Positions 6,479 through 15,918 of a stretch of 26,513 nucleotides of DNA are shown one piece after another. Source of the DNA: DASVXQ01 sp046727955. Its GTDB lineage: Bacteria; Actinomycetota; CALGFH01. The stretch is taken from contig JBKPDO010000032.1 of the NCBI GenBank assembly GCA_046727955.1, positions 1 through 26,513 of the forward strand. The letters are read 5' to 3'. Below the pieces are notes generated by a model. It searched no databases, was not told the origin of the DNA, and saw nothing but the letters and a program-made list of their open reading frames with translations. Made by a program: the position numbers and the translations under genes. Numbering within the stretch: the first letter of the stretch is position 1; each line of letters starts with the position of its first letter.

Positions 6479-7690
6479 GACCGCGTTGTGGCCGCCGAAG
6501 CCGAAGCCGTTGGACATGGCGACCTCGATGTCGGCCTTGCGAGCGTGATCTGGCACCAGGTCCAGGTCACAGGCGGGATCAGGGTGGGTGAGGTTGATCG
6601 TCGGGGGCACGATCCCGTCGCGGATCGTGAGCACAGTGACGATGCCCTCGACCGCGCCGGCGGCGCCGAACAGGTGGCCGATCATCGACTTGGTCGCCGA
6701 GACCGCGAGCTTGTCAGCGTGCTCACCGAATGCGAGCCGGATCGCCCTGATCTCGGAGATGTCCCCAGTCGGCGTCGAGGTGGCATGGGCGTTGATGTAA
6801 CCGACCTCGGTCGGGTCGATCGCCGCGGAGCGAAGCGCCCGCCTCATGGCCAGGGCAGCGCCGCTGCCGTCCTCAGAGGGCGCGGTGATGTGAAAGGCAT
6901 CGGCCGACTGCCCGAAGCCGACCAGCTCGGCGTAGACGTACGCGCCGCGGCGCAGGGCATGCTCCCGCTCCTCCAGGATCAGCGTCCCGGCGCCCTCGCC
7001 CATGACGAAGCCGTCACGCAGGGAGTCGAACGGCCGCGAGGCCTCCTGCGGGCGGTCGTTGAACCTGGTGGACAGGGCGGTCATCTGCGCGAAGGCGACC
7101 AGCGCGATGTCCACGAACGCCGACTCGCTGCCACCCGCCACCATCGCGTCCGCCTCGCCATGCTGGATCGCCTGGAAGGCGAGGCCGATGGCATGGTTGG
7201 AGGCGGCGCACGCCGTGGTGGTGCAGAAGTTCGGCCCTCGCAGCCCGAGCGACATGGCGACCTGCCCCGCCGCCGCGTTAGGCATGAGCTGGGGAACGGT
7301 GAACGGCGAGACGCGGTTGGGGCCCTTGGTGTGCAGAACCTTCTCACTGGCGAGCAGCGAGCTGATCCCGCCGATCCCGGTCGCGAACACGACCCCGGTC
7401 TCGTCCTTGTCGACTTTCCCTTCGATCTCCGAGTCCTGCCATGCCTCGCGGGCAGCGCTCAGGGCAAACTGGGTGGCCCGGTCCAGGCGGCGCGCCTCCT
7501 TCGCCCCAAGCGCGACCGACGGGTCGAAGTCCACGCATTCGCCCGCCACCTTGGACGGAATGAGGTCCGGGTCGACCAGCGTGAGGGGCCGCACGCCGGA
7601 CCGGCCGGCGGTGATCCCGTCCCAGTACGCCTTGACCCCGACCCCGACCGGGGTCACCGCACCGAGACCGGTGACGACGACTCGCCGCAC
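6452..7690 (-). CDS. fabF: Beta-ketoacyl-ACP synthase II (FabF)
   Basis: FabF condenses malonyl-ACP with acyl-ACP in fatty-acid elongation. The 412-residue thiolase-fold protein has the full catalytic set: C161 in TTTACAAS, H302 in NAHATSTPTGD, K334 and H339 in SATKSMIGHLFGAAGA, and the GFGFGGHN motif near the C-terminus. The start is GTG 7690, four bases after the acpP stop, and the GGGG of the overlapping upstream sequence probably serves as the ribosome binding site, so translation is likely coupled to acpP. It is the last gene of the fab operon. Its 3' end is tandemly duplicated (6427-6478). Confidence 0.96.
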   Translation of the reverse strand: MRRVVVTGLGAVTPVGVGVKAYWDGITAGRSGVRPLTLVDPDLIPSKVAGECVDFDPSVALGAKEARRLDRATQFALSAAREAWQDSEIEGKVDKDETGVVFATGIGGISSLLASEKVLHTKGPNRVSPFTVPQLMPNAAAGQVAMSLGLRGPNFCTTTACAASNHAIGLAFQAIQHGEADAMVAGGSESAFVDIALVAFAQMTALSTRFNDRPQEASRPFDSLRDGFVMGEGAGTLILEEREHALRRGAYVYAELVGFGQSADAFHITAPSEDGSGAALAMRRALRSAAIDPTEVGYINAHATSTPTGDISEIRAIRLAFGEHADKLAVSATKSMIGHLFGAAGAVEGIVTVLTIRDGIVPPTINLTHPDPACDLDLVPDHARKADIEVAMSNGFGFGGHNAVVVFRHHDE

Positions 7691-7694
7691 GCTC

Positions 7695-7952
7695 CTACCC
7701 CACTGCCGTCTGCTTGGCGATCACCAGATCGGCGGCCTCGCCGACCGTCTTCACGCCGGCGATCTCGTCGTCCGGGATCTCGATGCCGAACTTCTCCTCG
7801 AGGGCGAGGACGACCTCGACCAGGTCGAGCGAGTCGGCGTCCAGGTCCTCCTTGAAACGGGCGTCGGCCGTGATCTTGTCGGTGTCGACGCCGAGCTCGG
7901 AGGCAAGGACGTCCCGCATGGTGCTGACGACTTCTTCGCGCGATTGCGACAT
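7695..7952 (-). CDS. acpP: Acyl carrier protein
   Basis: ACP carries the growing fatty-acyl chain on a phosphopantetheine arm. The 85-residue acidic protein has the DSL attachment motif, with S41 in LDADSLDLVE, followed by the usual ALEEKFGIEIPDDE recognition helix. The start is ATG 7952 with AAGGAG about 10 bases upstream. It sits between fabG and fabF. The 143-base gap to fabG is longer than other gaps in the operon and may hold an extra promoter to raise ACP expression, though I could not identify one. Confidence 0.97.
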   Translation of the reverse strand: MSQSREEVVSTMRDVLASELGVDTDKITADARFKEDLDADSLDLVEVVLALEEKFGIEIPDDEIAGVKTVGEAADLVIAKQTAVG

Positions 7953-8095
7953 TTCGTTCTTTCTCCTTCGTGCTGTCCGTCGAGTGCAGGCACTTTACCG
8001 ATTTCACCGCCGGTTGCCTGCCGCTACTCCTATGGTTATCCTCCCCGCCCCTCTGCCCAGACAGGTCACGGCCTAGTCGGGCTGATCGGGGTCTT

Positions 8096-8886
8096 TCACG
8101 CTCCCATCGTCATACCGCCGTCGACCGCCAGGACCTGGCCCGTGATATAGCCGGCCTCTTCGCTGGCCAGGAACCGAACGGCGGCGGCCACGTCCTCCGC
8201 GGTGGCCTTGCGACCGGCGGGGATGGCACCCAGTATCGCCTCCCTGGCCTCCTGGCTCATGGCGTCGGTCAGTTTGGACGGCACGAAGCCCGGAGCGACC
8301 ACGTTGGCAGTGACGCCGCGGCTGGCGACCTCGCGGGCCACACTCATGGTGAGGCCGATCAGGCCTGCCTTCGCGGCCGCATAGTTGGCCTGCCCGGGGT
8401 TGCCGACCAGGCCGACCACGCTGGAGATCGAGACGATCCGTCCCCAGCGCCGGCGCGCCATCCCCCGGAGCACCTCGCGGGTGCAGCGGAAGGCGGCCAC
8501 CAGGTTGATCTCGAGTACCTCCGCGAAGTCCTCGTCCCGCATCCGCAGCAGCAGGCCGTCGCGGGTGATGCCGGCGTTGTTGACCAGCACGTCCACGCCG
8601 CCCGGCCCGGCAGCCGCGACCAGCTCCTTTGCCCCGCCCGGATCGGTCAGGTCGGCCCGCGCCAGCACCGCCTCGGCCCCCGCCACCTTGACCAGGCCGG
8701 CGGTCTCCAGCGCACCCTGCTCGTCGCTCGAGTAAGCCACCACCACCCTGGCACCCTCCTCGGCGAGGCCCACCGCGCAAGCCCGGCCGATAATGCCCGA
8801 GGCGCCCGTCACCAGTGCCGTGCGGCCCTCCAGCCGGTATCGCCCGGTACCGCGCGGCCCCGCGGCGGGATCCGCCGCCGGCCGGG

Positions 8887-8890
<4 letters not shown>
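8096..8890 (-). CDS. fabG: 3-oxoacyl-ACP reductase (FabG)
   Basis: FabG reduces 3-oxoacyl-ACP with NADPH. The short-chain dehydrogenase features are complete: the nucleotide loop TGASGIIG (28-35), NNAG (104-107), and the catalytic S157, Y170 and K174 (YAAAK). The C-terminus has PGFVPSKLT and the usual GQVLAVDGGMTM end. I chose GTG 8890: it overlaps the fabH stop as GTGA and has GGGAGG six bases upstream, inside fabH. This gives 264 residues, with about 20 extra residues before the Rossmann start. The open frame continues much further upstream, but that part is a shadow of fabH. Confidence 0.95.
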
Positions 8891-10023
<1,133 letters not shown>

Positions 10024-10033
10024 TACAGCTCCT

Positions 10034-10068
10034 TTCTCATCCGGGGGACACCACGCTCATCCGGGGCC
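10034..10068. repeat. Direct repeat in the fabD-fabH spacer
   Basis: CTCATCCGGGG occurs twice, each followed by a CACC-containing segment, just upstream of the fabH start. A related CTCCGGATAATTCCGG element, a short inverted repeat around TCCGGA, lies at about 10094-10109. These may be operator half-sites or random G+C-rich repetition. Confidence 0.35.
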
Positions 10069-10183
10069 ACCGCCTCGGATCGCCCGGGACCCTCCGGATA
10101 ATTCCGGTAGGCCGTCACGTCCGTGATGCCCTTACCGGTGTGGTCGTAACGTCGTTCATCACCTGAAGGCTCGTAGGCTCGGC

Positions 10184-11404
10184 TCAGAAAGGTCGGAGAC
10201 TGAGCAGGATCTGACCCGGCGTGACCAGCTCGCCCTCCCAGGCGAGATGCGCCACCACCTGTCCCCGGAACGGGCTGCGCACCGGGACGCTGGCCGCCCC
10301 GTTGCGGATCTCTCCCAGCAGATCCCCCGGCTCCACGTAAGGCCCCTCGTCGGTCTGGCGGGCCAGGGCGGACGGGTAGAAACGGCCGTGGCCAGGGGAC
10401 ACCGCGAAGCGCTCCGGCAGCATAACGACCTCTCCCTGGTCGTCGCCGTCGCCACCGGCCGCGCCCTTGGAGCCCTCGCGCAGCGCCTCGACCACCGCCG
10501 TCACGCTCTTGGCGTCACCCGCCGAGAACAGGCGGACGCCCTCGACCGTGCGCTTGATCAGGCCTGACAGCACCGTCCCCGGCCCAACCTCGATGAAGGT
10601 GGTCACGCCCAGCTCGACCATCCGGCGCACCGACTCTGTCCAGCGAACCGGGCCGCCCAGCTGGCGGGCGAGCAGCTCGCGCAGCTCGTCGGCGCTGGTG
10701 GTGGGCTCCGCGGTGGCGTTGGAGACCATCGGGACGACCGGGTCGCTGAGGGGCGCGGTGGCCAGGAACGAGCGGAAGGTCTCTGTCGCGGGAGCCATGA
10801 GCGGTGAGTGGAAGGCACCGCCGACGTTCAGGGGCAGCACGCGCTTGGCGCCCAGTTCCCTGGCGGCGGCGGGAAGCCGGTCAAGCGCCGGCCACGCGCC
10901 GGAGACCACCACGTTGCCCGGAGCATTGTCGTTGGCGATGGCCAGCACGTCGTTACCCCGCGCCGCCGCCACCGCCATCTCGACTCCCTCGACGGACAGG
11001 CCGAGCACCGAGGTCATCGAGCCCGGGTTGTCGTCGGCGGCCCGCTGCATCGCCTCGGCGCGCCGGGCGACCAGGGTGAGGCCGGCCTCGAACGACAGCG
11101 CGCCGGTCGCGACCAGGGCCGAGAGCTCACCCAGGGAGTGGCCGGCGACGTATGACGGTTGCACGCCAGCACGCTGCAGCGCCTGCAGGGCGGCGACGGA
11201 GACGCAGAAGATGGCCGGCTGCGCGATATAGGTCTGGCGCAGCTCGTCGGGGGAAGCGGTCTCCAGCGTCTTCGTCAGGTCCCAACCCAGACACGCACTG
11301 GCCCATCCGTAGAGATCGTTGGCGGCTTCGGACGAGCTGGCCCAGTCCAGGCCCATGCGGGGAGCCTGGCTGCCCTGACCTGGGAAGACGAAGGCGGTAC
11401 TCAT
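10184..11404 (-). CDS. fabD: Malonyl-CoA:ACP transacylase (FabD) fused to a lysine-less BCCP-like domain
   Basis: FabD moves malonyl groups from CoA to ACP. Residues 1-305 are a complete enzyme: GQGSQ (10-13), S90 in GHSLGE, R114/R115 and H199 in GAFHSPLM. A Gly/Asp linker (about 312-325) leads to residues 335-406, which follow the biotin carboxyl carrier (BCCP) pattern: GRFYPS where BCCP has GTFYRSP, then VEPGDLLGEI, and RSPFRGQVV..EGELVTPGQILLSL. At the position of the biotinylated lysine in the AMKM turn this protein has alanine (A370, in IRNGAASV). The start ATG 11404 begins at MSTAFVFPGQ, with GAGGTG about 11 bases upstream; an in-frame GTG at 11440 is less likely. It is the first gene of the fab operon. 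The fusion is seen directly; its role is unknown. Confidence 0.93.
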   Translation of the reverse strand: MSTAFVFPGQGSQAPRMGLDWASSSEAANDLYGWASACLGWDLTKTLETASPDELRQTYIAQPAIFCVSVAALQALQRAGVQPSYVAGHSLGELSALVATGALSFEAGLTLVARRAEAMQRAADDNPGSMTSVLGLSVEGVEMAVAAARGNDVLAIANDNAPGNVVVSGAWPALDRLPAAARELGAKRVLPLNVGGAFHSPLMAPATETFRSFLATAPLSDPVVPMVSNATAEPTTSADELRELLARQLGGPVRWTESVRRMVELGVTTFIEVGPGTVLSGLIKRTVEGVRLFSAGDAKSVTAVVEALREGSKGAAGGDGDDQGEVVMLPERFAVSPGHGRFYPSALARQTDEGPYVEPGDLLGEIRNGAASVPVRSPFRGQVVAHLAWEGELVTPGQILLSLRPF

Positions 11405-11457
11405 TTGCTGGCTGGCACCTCTTGGTCGCATGTCCCTCACCGAGGACCGACCGCCAA

Positions 11458-11481
11458 CCTGACATCGACGTCGGTGTCAGG
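11458..11481. promoter_or_regulatory. 24-bp palindrome upstream of fabD, probable operator
   Basis: The sequence CCTGACATCGAC followed by GTCGGTGTCAGG is self-complementary apart from one mismatched pair. It ends about 54 bases upstream of the fabD start, a position suited to a dimeric repressor or activator. In other actinobacteria a regulator such as FasR acts upstream of fabD; no such gene is in this window, so the binding protein is unknown. Confidence 0.6.
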
Positions 11482-11510
11482 TTCGGCGCCCGTGAGGAAG
11501 CGCTACTCGA

Positions 11511-11538
11511 TATTCAGATACTTCATTTCAGATACTTC
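11511..11538. repeat. 14-bp tandem repeat upstream of fabD
   Basis: TATTCAGATACTTC (11511-11524) is followed directly by ATTTCAGATACTTC (11525-11538), with 12 shared bases at the 3' side. It lies about 107-134 bases upstream of the fabD start and about 30 bases beyond the palindrome. It could be a direct-repeat binding site for a regulator, or simply replication slippage. Confidence 0.5.
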
Positions 11539-12030
11539 GGGACGCCGTCTCTAGACCTTGCGGCGAGACGCTAGGTTACAGGTCTTCGGTTGTCGTTCCC
11601 GAGACCGGGCCGGAGGCATGCGCCGAACCCGACGAGCGGAGCGCTTGAAGCACTTGCCTTGATCGGCCCGAGCCATCTCTCGGGGTGTTCCATTGGCAGC
11701 CTACTGGCAGCCTACGCGGTTTGCCGGCGATCGAAACCTCTTCATTCACAGCAGCTATGCATGCATTTGCCCAGGTCTGCATGGGTGACCACGACCGGAA
11801 TCCGGTCAGTATGGCCGTTTTTCGGCCTTTAGCCAATTCCAAGCCCCGCCTTGCTCGCTCAGTTGTCCACAAATTTTGCTGACGGCCTCCCTTCGTGGCG
11901 CGCATCGGTTCATTCTTGCGTGGCCGGTTCATGGCGCTTCGCGCCGGTCCCAACCCTCGCGGCATCCTGCCGCCCTTCCCGGCATGTCCGTATCTCCAAA
12001 AACCCTTCAGAAAGCCTTCAGGAGGAAGTC

Positions 12031-13161
12031 GTGGCACTCAACATGGTTCGCGAGGTCCCCCCACTGGTCGTCGTCGCGCACGAGGATGCGGGCACGGCCG
12101 ACTCTCTGCGCCACGCGGTCGAGACCATGGTGCGCTGGCGCGCGGTGGTCGCCGAGCCCGGCCCCGCCGGCCTTGGAGCCGCGCTCGCGAGCGGCCCCGC
12201 TGCGGCGCTGATCGGGTGCGGCCTGCTGGGCGATCTCCCGCCAGGGTGCCGGGTGCCGATCCTGGCCATCGGTGACGACACCCGTGCCGCCGACCTCCGC
12301 TCGGCGCTCGCGGCCGGCGCCCGCGGGCTGCTCGCCTGGCCGGACGGGGCCGCCGACCTCGCGTCAGAGCTCGCCCGGGTGGCGACGATCGTCCGCCCCA
12401 GGACGGTGGGCGAGGTGCCGACCCTGCTCGTCGCCGTCCGCGGGGTTCAGGGCGGCGCCGGGACCACCACGCTGGCGGCCCACCTGGCGGCGGCGTGGTC
12501 CCGCTGGGGGCCCCGCCCGGTGCTCCTGGCCGACCTGTCGGGCGGGCTCGCCTTCCGGCTCGATCTCCCGCCTGGGGTCTGTACCTGGTCGTCCCTGGGA
12601 CCGACCGCGACCGAACTGGACGGGTTGTCGCTGTTCCAAGCTTTGGTGGAGCCGTGGCCAGGGCTCTCGGTGCTGCCGCTGCCCGGTCTGCCCGACGGCG
12701 TGCCCGAGCAGGCGCCGGACCCCTGGGCCGTCGACGCGGTCCTCGACGCCGCCCGGCTGGCCTACCGGCTGCTGGTCGTGGATCTGCCGGCCAGGAACGG
12801 GCCCGACGTTGAGGCGGTCATCGCGCAGGCGGACGTGCTGCTCGCGGTCGGCCGGTCCGAGACCGCCGGTGTCCGGGCGCTGCAGTCGGCGCTGGACGCC
12901 TGGGAGGCGGCCGGCCATGACCGCCAAGCGGGTGGCGCCGTGGTGACGGGGGTGCGAGCCCGCGCGCCGCTGGCCGCACGCGAGGTGCGCTCGGTACTCG
13001 AGGACCGGCTGTGGGCGCTGGTCCCGTCGGCGACGGCCGAGCTCTCCGCGGCGGCGGAGGACGGGATGGTGCTGCTGGACCGCCCAGACGTCCCGGCGGT
13101 TCAGGCGATGGTCACGCTGGCGAACCGGGTCGTGCCGTTCCCGCAGGAGCTGGCGGGATGA
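12031..13161 (+). CDS. CpaE/TadZ-like P-loop protein of the Tad system
   Basis: CpaE/TadZ proteins are MinD/ParA-like ATPases that place the Tad secretion machine at the membrane. The start is GTG 12031, with AGGAGG six bases upstream; the frame is open further up but without such a signal. Residues about 10-120 look like a receiver-like pseudo-domain (LVVVAHEDAG, LIGCGLLGDLP, GARGLLAWPDGAADL). The ATPase domain has a deviant P-loop GVQGGAGTTTLA (138-149), where the usual Walker A Lys is replaced by Thr, as is common in this family, and LLVVDLPA further on. It is the first gene of the tad operon and overlaps the next as ATGA. Confidence 0.88.
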   Translation: MALNMVREVPPLVVVAHEDAGTADSLRHAVETMVRWRAVVAEPGPAGLGAALASGPAAALIGCGLLGDLPPGCRVPILAIGDDTRAADLRSALAAGARGLLAWPDGAADLASELARVATIVRPRTVGEVPTLLVAVRGVQGGAGTTTLAAHLAAAWSRWGPRPVLLADLSGGLAFRLDLPPGVCTWSSLGPTATELDGLSLFQALVEPWPGLSVLPLPGLPDGVPEQAPDPWAVDAVLDAARLAYRLLVVDLPARNGPDVEAVIAQADVLLAVGRSETAGVRALQSALDAWEAAGHDRQAGGAVVTGVRARAPLAAREVRSVLEDRLWALVPSATAELSAAAEDGMVLLDRPDVPAVQAMVTLANRVVPFPQELAG

Positions 13162-14279
13162 GCGCCGGGACGACGATGGTCGTGGCCGTCCGCGCCCTCG
13201 GCGACGAGCGTGCGGGGCTGGGGCCGCTCACTCCGCTGCTGGCCGACCCGGCGGTCACCGACGTGCTGGTGAACGGGCCGGCGGAGATCTGGGTGGAGCG
13301 TGACGGCCACCTGGAGCGTGTGCCCATGCGGTTCGCCTCGACAAGAGCGCTCACGGCCCTGGTCCAGCGGGTGGTGGCGCCGCTCGGTCTGCGGATCGAC
13401 GAGGCCCGGCCGTGGGTGGACGCGCGCCTGGAGGGTGGCGAGCGGTTCCACGCGGTGCTCCCGCCGCTGGCCCCCGACGGGCCGATCGTTACCATCCGGA
13501 CCTTTTCCCGACGCCGGCTCGGGCTGGGCGACCTGGTGGAGCGGGGCACGCTCGACGCGACCACCGGTCGTCTGCTCGAGGAAATGGTGGCGGCCGGGGT
13601 CGCCACGCTGGTCTCTGGCTCCACCGGAAGTGGCAAGACCACGTTGCTCAACGTCTTGGGCGCCGCCATCCCGCGCACGGAGCGCGTGGTCACGGTCGAG
13701 GACGCGCTGGAGCTTCGCCTGCCCGGCCCGCACGTGGTCCGGCTCGAGGCGCGGCCGCCGAATGTCGAGGGTCGTGGCGAGGTGGCGTTGCGGGAGCTGG
13801 TCCGCAATGCCCTGCGCATGCGCCCCGACCGTATCGTCGTGGGCGAGGTGCGGGGCCCTGAGGCGCTGGACCTGCTGCAGGCGGCGAACACCGGGCACCG
13901 GGGCCTGCTGACCAGCTTGCACGCTGGCGGCCCGGACGAGGTCCCCGCGCGGCTCGAGGCGATGGCGCTGGCCGCGCCCGGCACTGTCCTCGAGGTCGTG
14001 CGGCGCTTGATCGCCGGCGGGATCGAGGCGGTCGTGCACCTCGAGCGTGGTCCGTCCGGGCGGCGAGTCACCGCACTCGCCGAGCTGGCTCCCGGCGAAG
14101 GCGGCGAGGTTCGCGCGCACCTGATCCGCTGCGCCGGCCCTGAGCGCCAGTTGTCGGCCACTGGCCACGTCCCGCGCTGGGCCCGGCGGCTCGGCCCCGC
14201 GGCACTCGACCTGTTCGAGCCGCCTGGTGGCAAGCGTGGCGGGGGTCCGGTCCGGGTCCTGCCCTCGGGGAGGCGCTGA
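13158..14279 (+). CDS. CpaF/TadA secretion ATPase
   Basis: This type II/IV secretion hexameric ATPase powers pilin assembly by the Tad system. The 373-residue product has the family's N-terminal region (DPAVTDVLVNGPAEIWVE), Walker A GSTGSGKT (154-161), the Asp box VVTVEDALEL, Walker B RIVVGEVRG (225-233) and the His box TGHRGLLTSLHAG. The start is ATG 13158, overlapping the upstream stop as ATGA, so translation is coupled. The fusion gene for the membrane platform follows two bases after its stop. Confidence 0.95.
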   Translation: MSAGTTMVVAVRALGDERAGLGPLTPLLADPAVTDVLVNGPAEIWVERDGHLERVPMRFASTRALTALVQRVVAPLGLRIDEARPWVDARLEGGERFHAVLPPLAPDGPIVTIRTFSRRRLGLGDLVERGTLDATTGRLLEEMVAAGVATLVSGSTGSGKTTLLNVLGAAIPRTERVVTVEDALELRLPGPHVVRLEARPPNVEGRGEVALRELVRNALRMRPDRIVVGEVRGPEALDLLQAANTGHRGLLTSLHAGGPDEVPARLEAMALAAPGTVLEVVRRLIAGGIEAVVHLERGPSGRRVTALAELAPGEGGEVRAHLIRCAGPERQLSATGHVPRWARRLGPAALDLFEPPGGKRGGGPVRVLPSGRR

Positions 14280-14281
14280 GG

Positions 14282-15787
14282 ATGGCCGCTCCCATCGCCC
14301 GGGCCGTGGCCGCGCTTCGCGGCGTCGTGCTGCCGATCCTGGGCTCGCTGGCACCGAGGCCTCGCCGGCGTCCCCGGCACCCGTCCGGACGGGGCGGTGC
14401 CGACACGGTCCCGCCTCGCGGACGGCCGACCGCCGCGGTGGGCATGGCTCGAGCGGCACAGGTCCTGCCCGGCTGGGCCGACCGGCGCCAGCGTGAGCTC
14501 GAGGCGGCTGTGCCCGAGGTGCTCGACGTGCTGCGCGCCACGATTGCCGCCGGGGTCGCGCCTATCCGTGCGCTCCAGGCGGCCGCCGAGGCCGCCCCGA
14601 GCACGCTTGCGCCGATCCTCGCCGGAGCGGTGCGGTCGACAGAGCTCGGCTCGGGTACCGGCCGGGCCCTGGCGGATGCGGCCAGGGAGGAGGGGCTGAA
14701 CGAGCTGGTGCTGGCGGGCGAGGCGCTCGACATGGCGGAGGCCACTGGAGCGCCGGCAGGCCGGATGCTCGCCGGCGTGGCGGCGGCGGCCGCCGACCGC
14801 GTCCGCGGCCGGCAGGCGCGGCTGGCGGCCACCGCCGAGGCACGGCTCTCGGCCCGGGTGGTCGCCGGCATGGCCCCGAGCTTCCTGGTGGTTCTGTCCC
14901 TCACCGCGCCGGAGGACGCCGCCTTTCTGGTCCGAAGCCCTGCCGGCTGGGCGACGCTGGCGGCCGCCGCGGTCTTCGAGACGATGGGCGTCTGGTGGGC
15001 GAGCCGGATCGTCGCGGGGACTACCACCCCGCCCGCGCGGCCCAGGCGCCGAGCCGGCGTTCGATCGAGCGGGCGGCTCCCCCGAGCGAGGCGGCGGCTC
15101 GCGCCCTCCGGGAGGCGGTCCGTGCTGTCGAGACAGGCCCGAACGACTCGGGGCGGATCACCGCGCTCGAGGCGGGCGCTCCCCGCCGGCGGAGCGGCGC
15201 TGGCTTGCGGAGCGGCGCTGGCCGGTGGGCTGGCGTTCGTCGCCGGACCGGCGCTCCTCCTCGCCGTGTCGCTCGCCGCTGGAGCCGTGCTGGTCGCCGT
15301 GCGCCTGGCGCAGCGCCGCGGCCTCGGCCGGTCGCGGGCAGAGCTGAGCGAAGCGGCGCCCGCTGTGATCGACCTACTTGGCGCCTGCCTGCTCGCTGGC
15401 CTCAACCCGTACCGAGCGCTCCAGCGGGTCGCGGAGCGCAGTCCAGAGGCGCTGCGTGCCGAGCTGGCCCAGGTCGCCGCCGAGCTCGAGCTCGGCCGCA
15501 CGCCGGCCACGGCACTGCGCGCCGCGGCCGACCGCACCAGCCTGGGCGAGCTGCGGGCGGCGGCTGGTGTGCTCGCTGCCGCCGAGCGTTGGGGCACACC
15601 TCCGGCAGAGGCGCTCGCCGCCCGGGCCGAGGCGCTCCGCACCCGCGCCCGCCTACAGGCCGAGGCAGAGGCCGGTCGCGCCGCCGTGCGCCTTGCCTTT
15701 CCCCTGGTCTTCTGCTTCCTGCCGGCCTTCGTACTGCTCGTCGTCCTGCCCACCGTCGCCGGCGCCCTCCGCGCCCTCACCCCTTGA
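14282..15787 (+). CDS. TadB-TadC fusion, Tad membrane platform
   Basis: TadB and TadC are normally separate membrane proteins with type II secretion F domains that form the pilus platform. Here one 501-residue frame holds two such units. Unit 1 spans about residues 75-245: an ELEAAVPEVLDVLRATIAAG helix bundle and two membrane segments ending in MGVWWASRIV. Unit 2 spans about residues 305-500: a double membrane segment (AALAGGLAFVAGPALLLAVS), EAAPAVIDLLGACLLAGLNP and a final membrane pair (LVFCFLPAFVLLVVLP). Between them, about residues 247-300 form an Arg/Pro/Ser-rich linker. ATG 14282 follows the cpaF stop by two bases, with GGGGAGG upstream. Confidence 0.85.
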   Translation: MAAPIARAVAALRGVVLPILGSLAPRPRRRPRHPSGRGGADTVPPRGRPTAAVGMARAAQVLPGWADRRQRELEAAVPEVLDVLRATIAAGVAPIRALQAAAEAAPSTLAPILAGAVRSTELGSGTGRALADAAREEGLNELVLAGEALDMAEATGAPAGRMLAGVAAAAADRVRGRQARLAATAEARLSARVVAGMAPSFLVVLSLTAPEDAAFLVRSPAGWATLAAAAVFETMGVWWASRIVAGTTTPPARPRRRAGVRSSGRLPRARRRLAPSGRRSVLSRQARTTRGGSPRSRRALPAGGAALACGAALAGGLAFVAGPALLLAVSLAAGAVLVAVRLAQRRGLGRSRAELSEAAPAVIDLLGACLLAGLNPYRALQRVAERSPEALRAELAQVAAELELGRTPATALRAAADRTSLGELRAAAGVLAAAERWGTPPAEALAARAEALRTRARLQAEAEAGRAAVRLAFPLVFCFLPAFVLLVVLPTVAGALRALTP

Positions 15788-15918
15788 TCGTCAGCGACAG
15801 TCAGCCCGCCACCGAATAGCGCCAGCCCGACACCTCGTCAGATTCCACCTCACAGACCCGACTCCGAGCGCACACCCACCAGAAAGCACACCAGCAGAGT
15901 CGAAAGGGAGGACTCGCC

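Larger units (their letters stand above)
11405..12030. other. Divergent regulatory region between the fab and tad operons
   Basis: No gene is supported in these 626 bases. The region holds a 24-bp palindrome and a 14-bp tandem repeat on the fab side (listed separately). On the tad side it holds an inverted repeat GACCGG-AAT-CCGGTC (11793-11807), a small hairpin GGCCG-TTTTT-CGGCC (11813-11827) and the 9-mer TTGTCCACA (11863-11871), which matches the actinobacterial DnaA-box sequence. The region is less G+C-rich than the genes. Both operon promoters must lie here, but I could not assign -35/-10 boxes. Confidence 0.5.

Noticed and set aside
6461..7855. Plus-strand open frame of 464 codons
   Set aside because: It is antisense to fabF and acpP, which have complete catalytic motifs and ribosome binding sites.
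11576..12037. Minus-strand ORF of 153 codons between the fab and tad operons
   Set aside because: It has no recognisable homology, overlaps the ribosome binding site and start of the CpaE-like gene, and is interrupted by the regulatory repeats of both operons.
13101..14459. Long minus-strand frames antisense to the CpaF gene
   Set aside because: They are Arg/Ser/Pro-rich shadow proteins opposite a gene with intact Walker motifs.
14995..15819. Alternative frame across the TadB-TadC linker, considered as a separate gene
   Set aside because: It has no ribosome binding site, and its second half is shadow of the TadC unit; the main frame keeps membrane segments on both sides of the linker.
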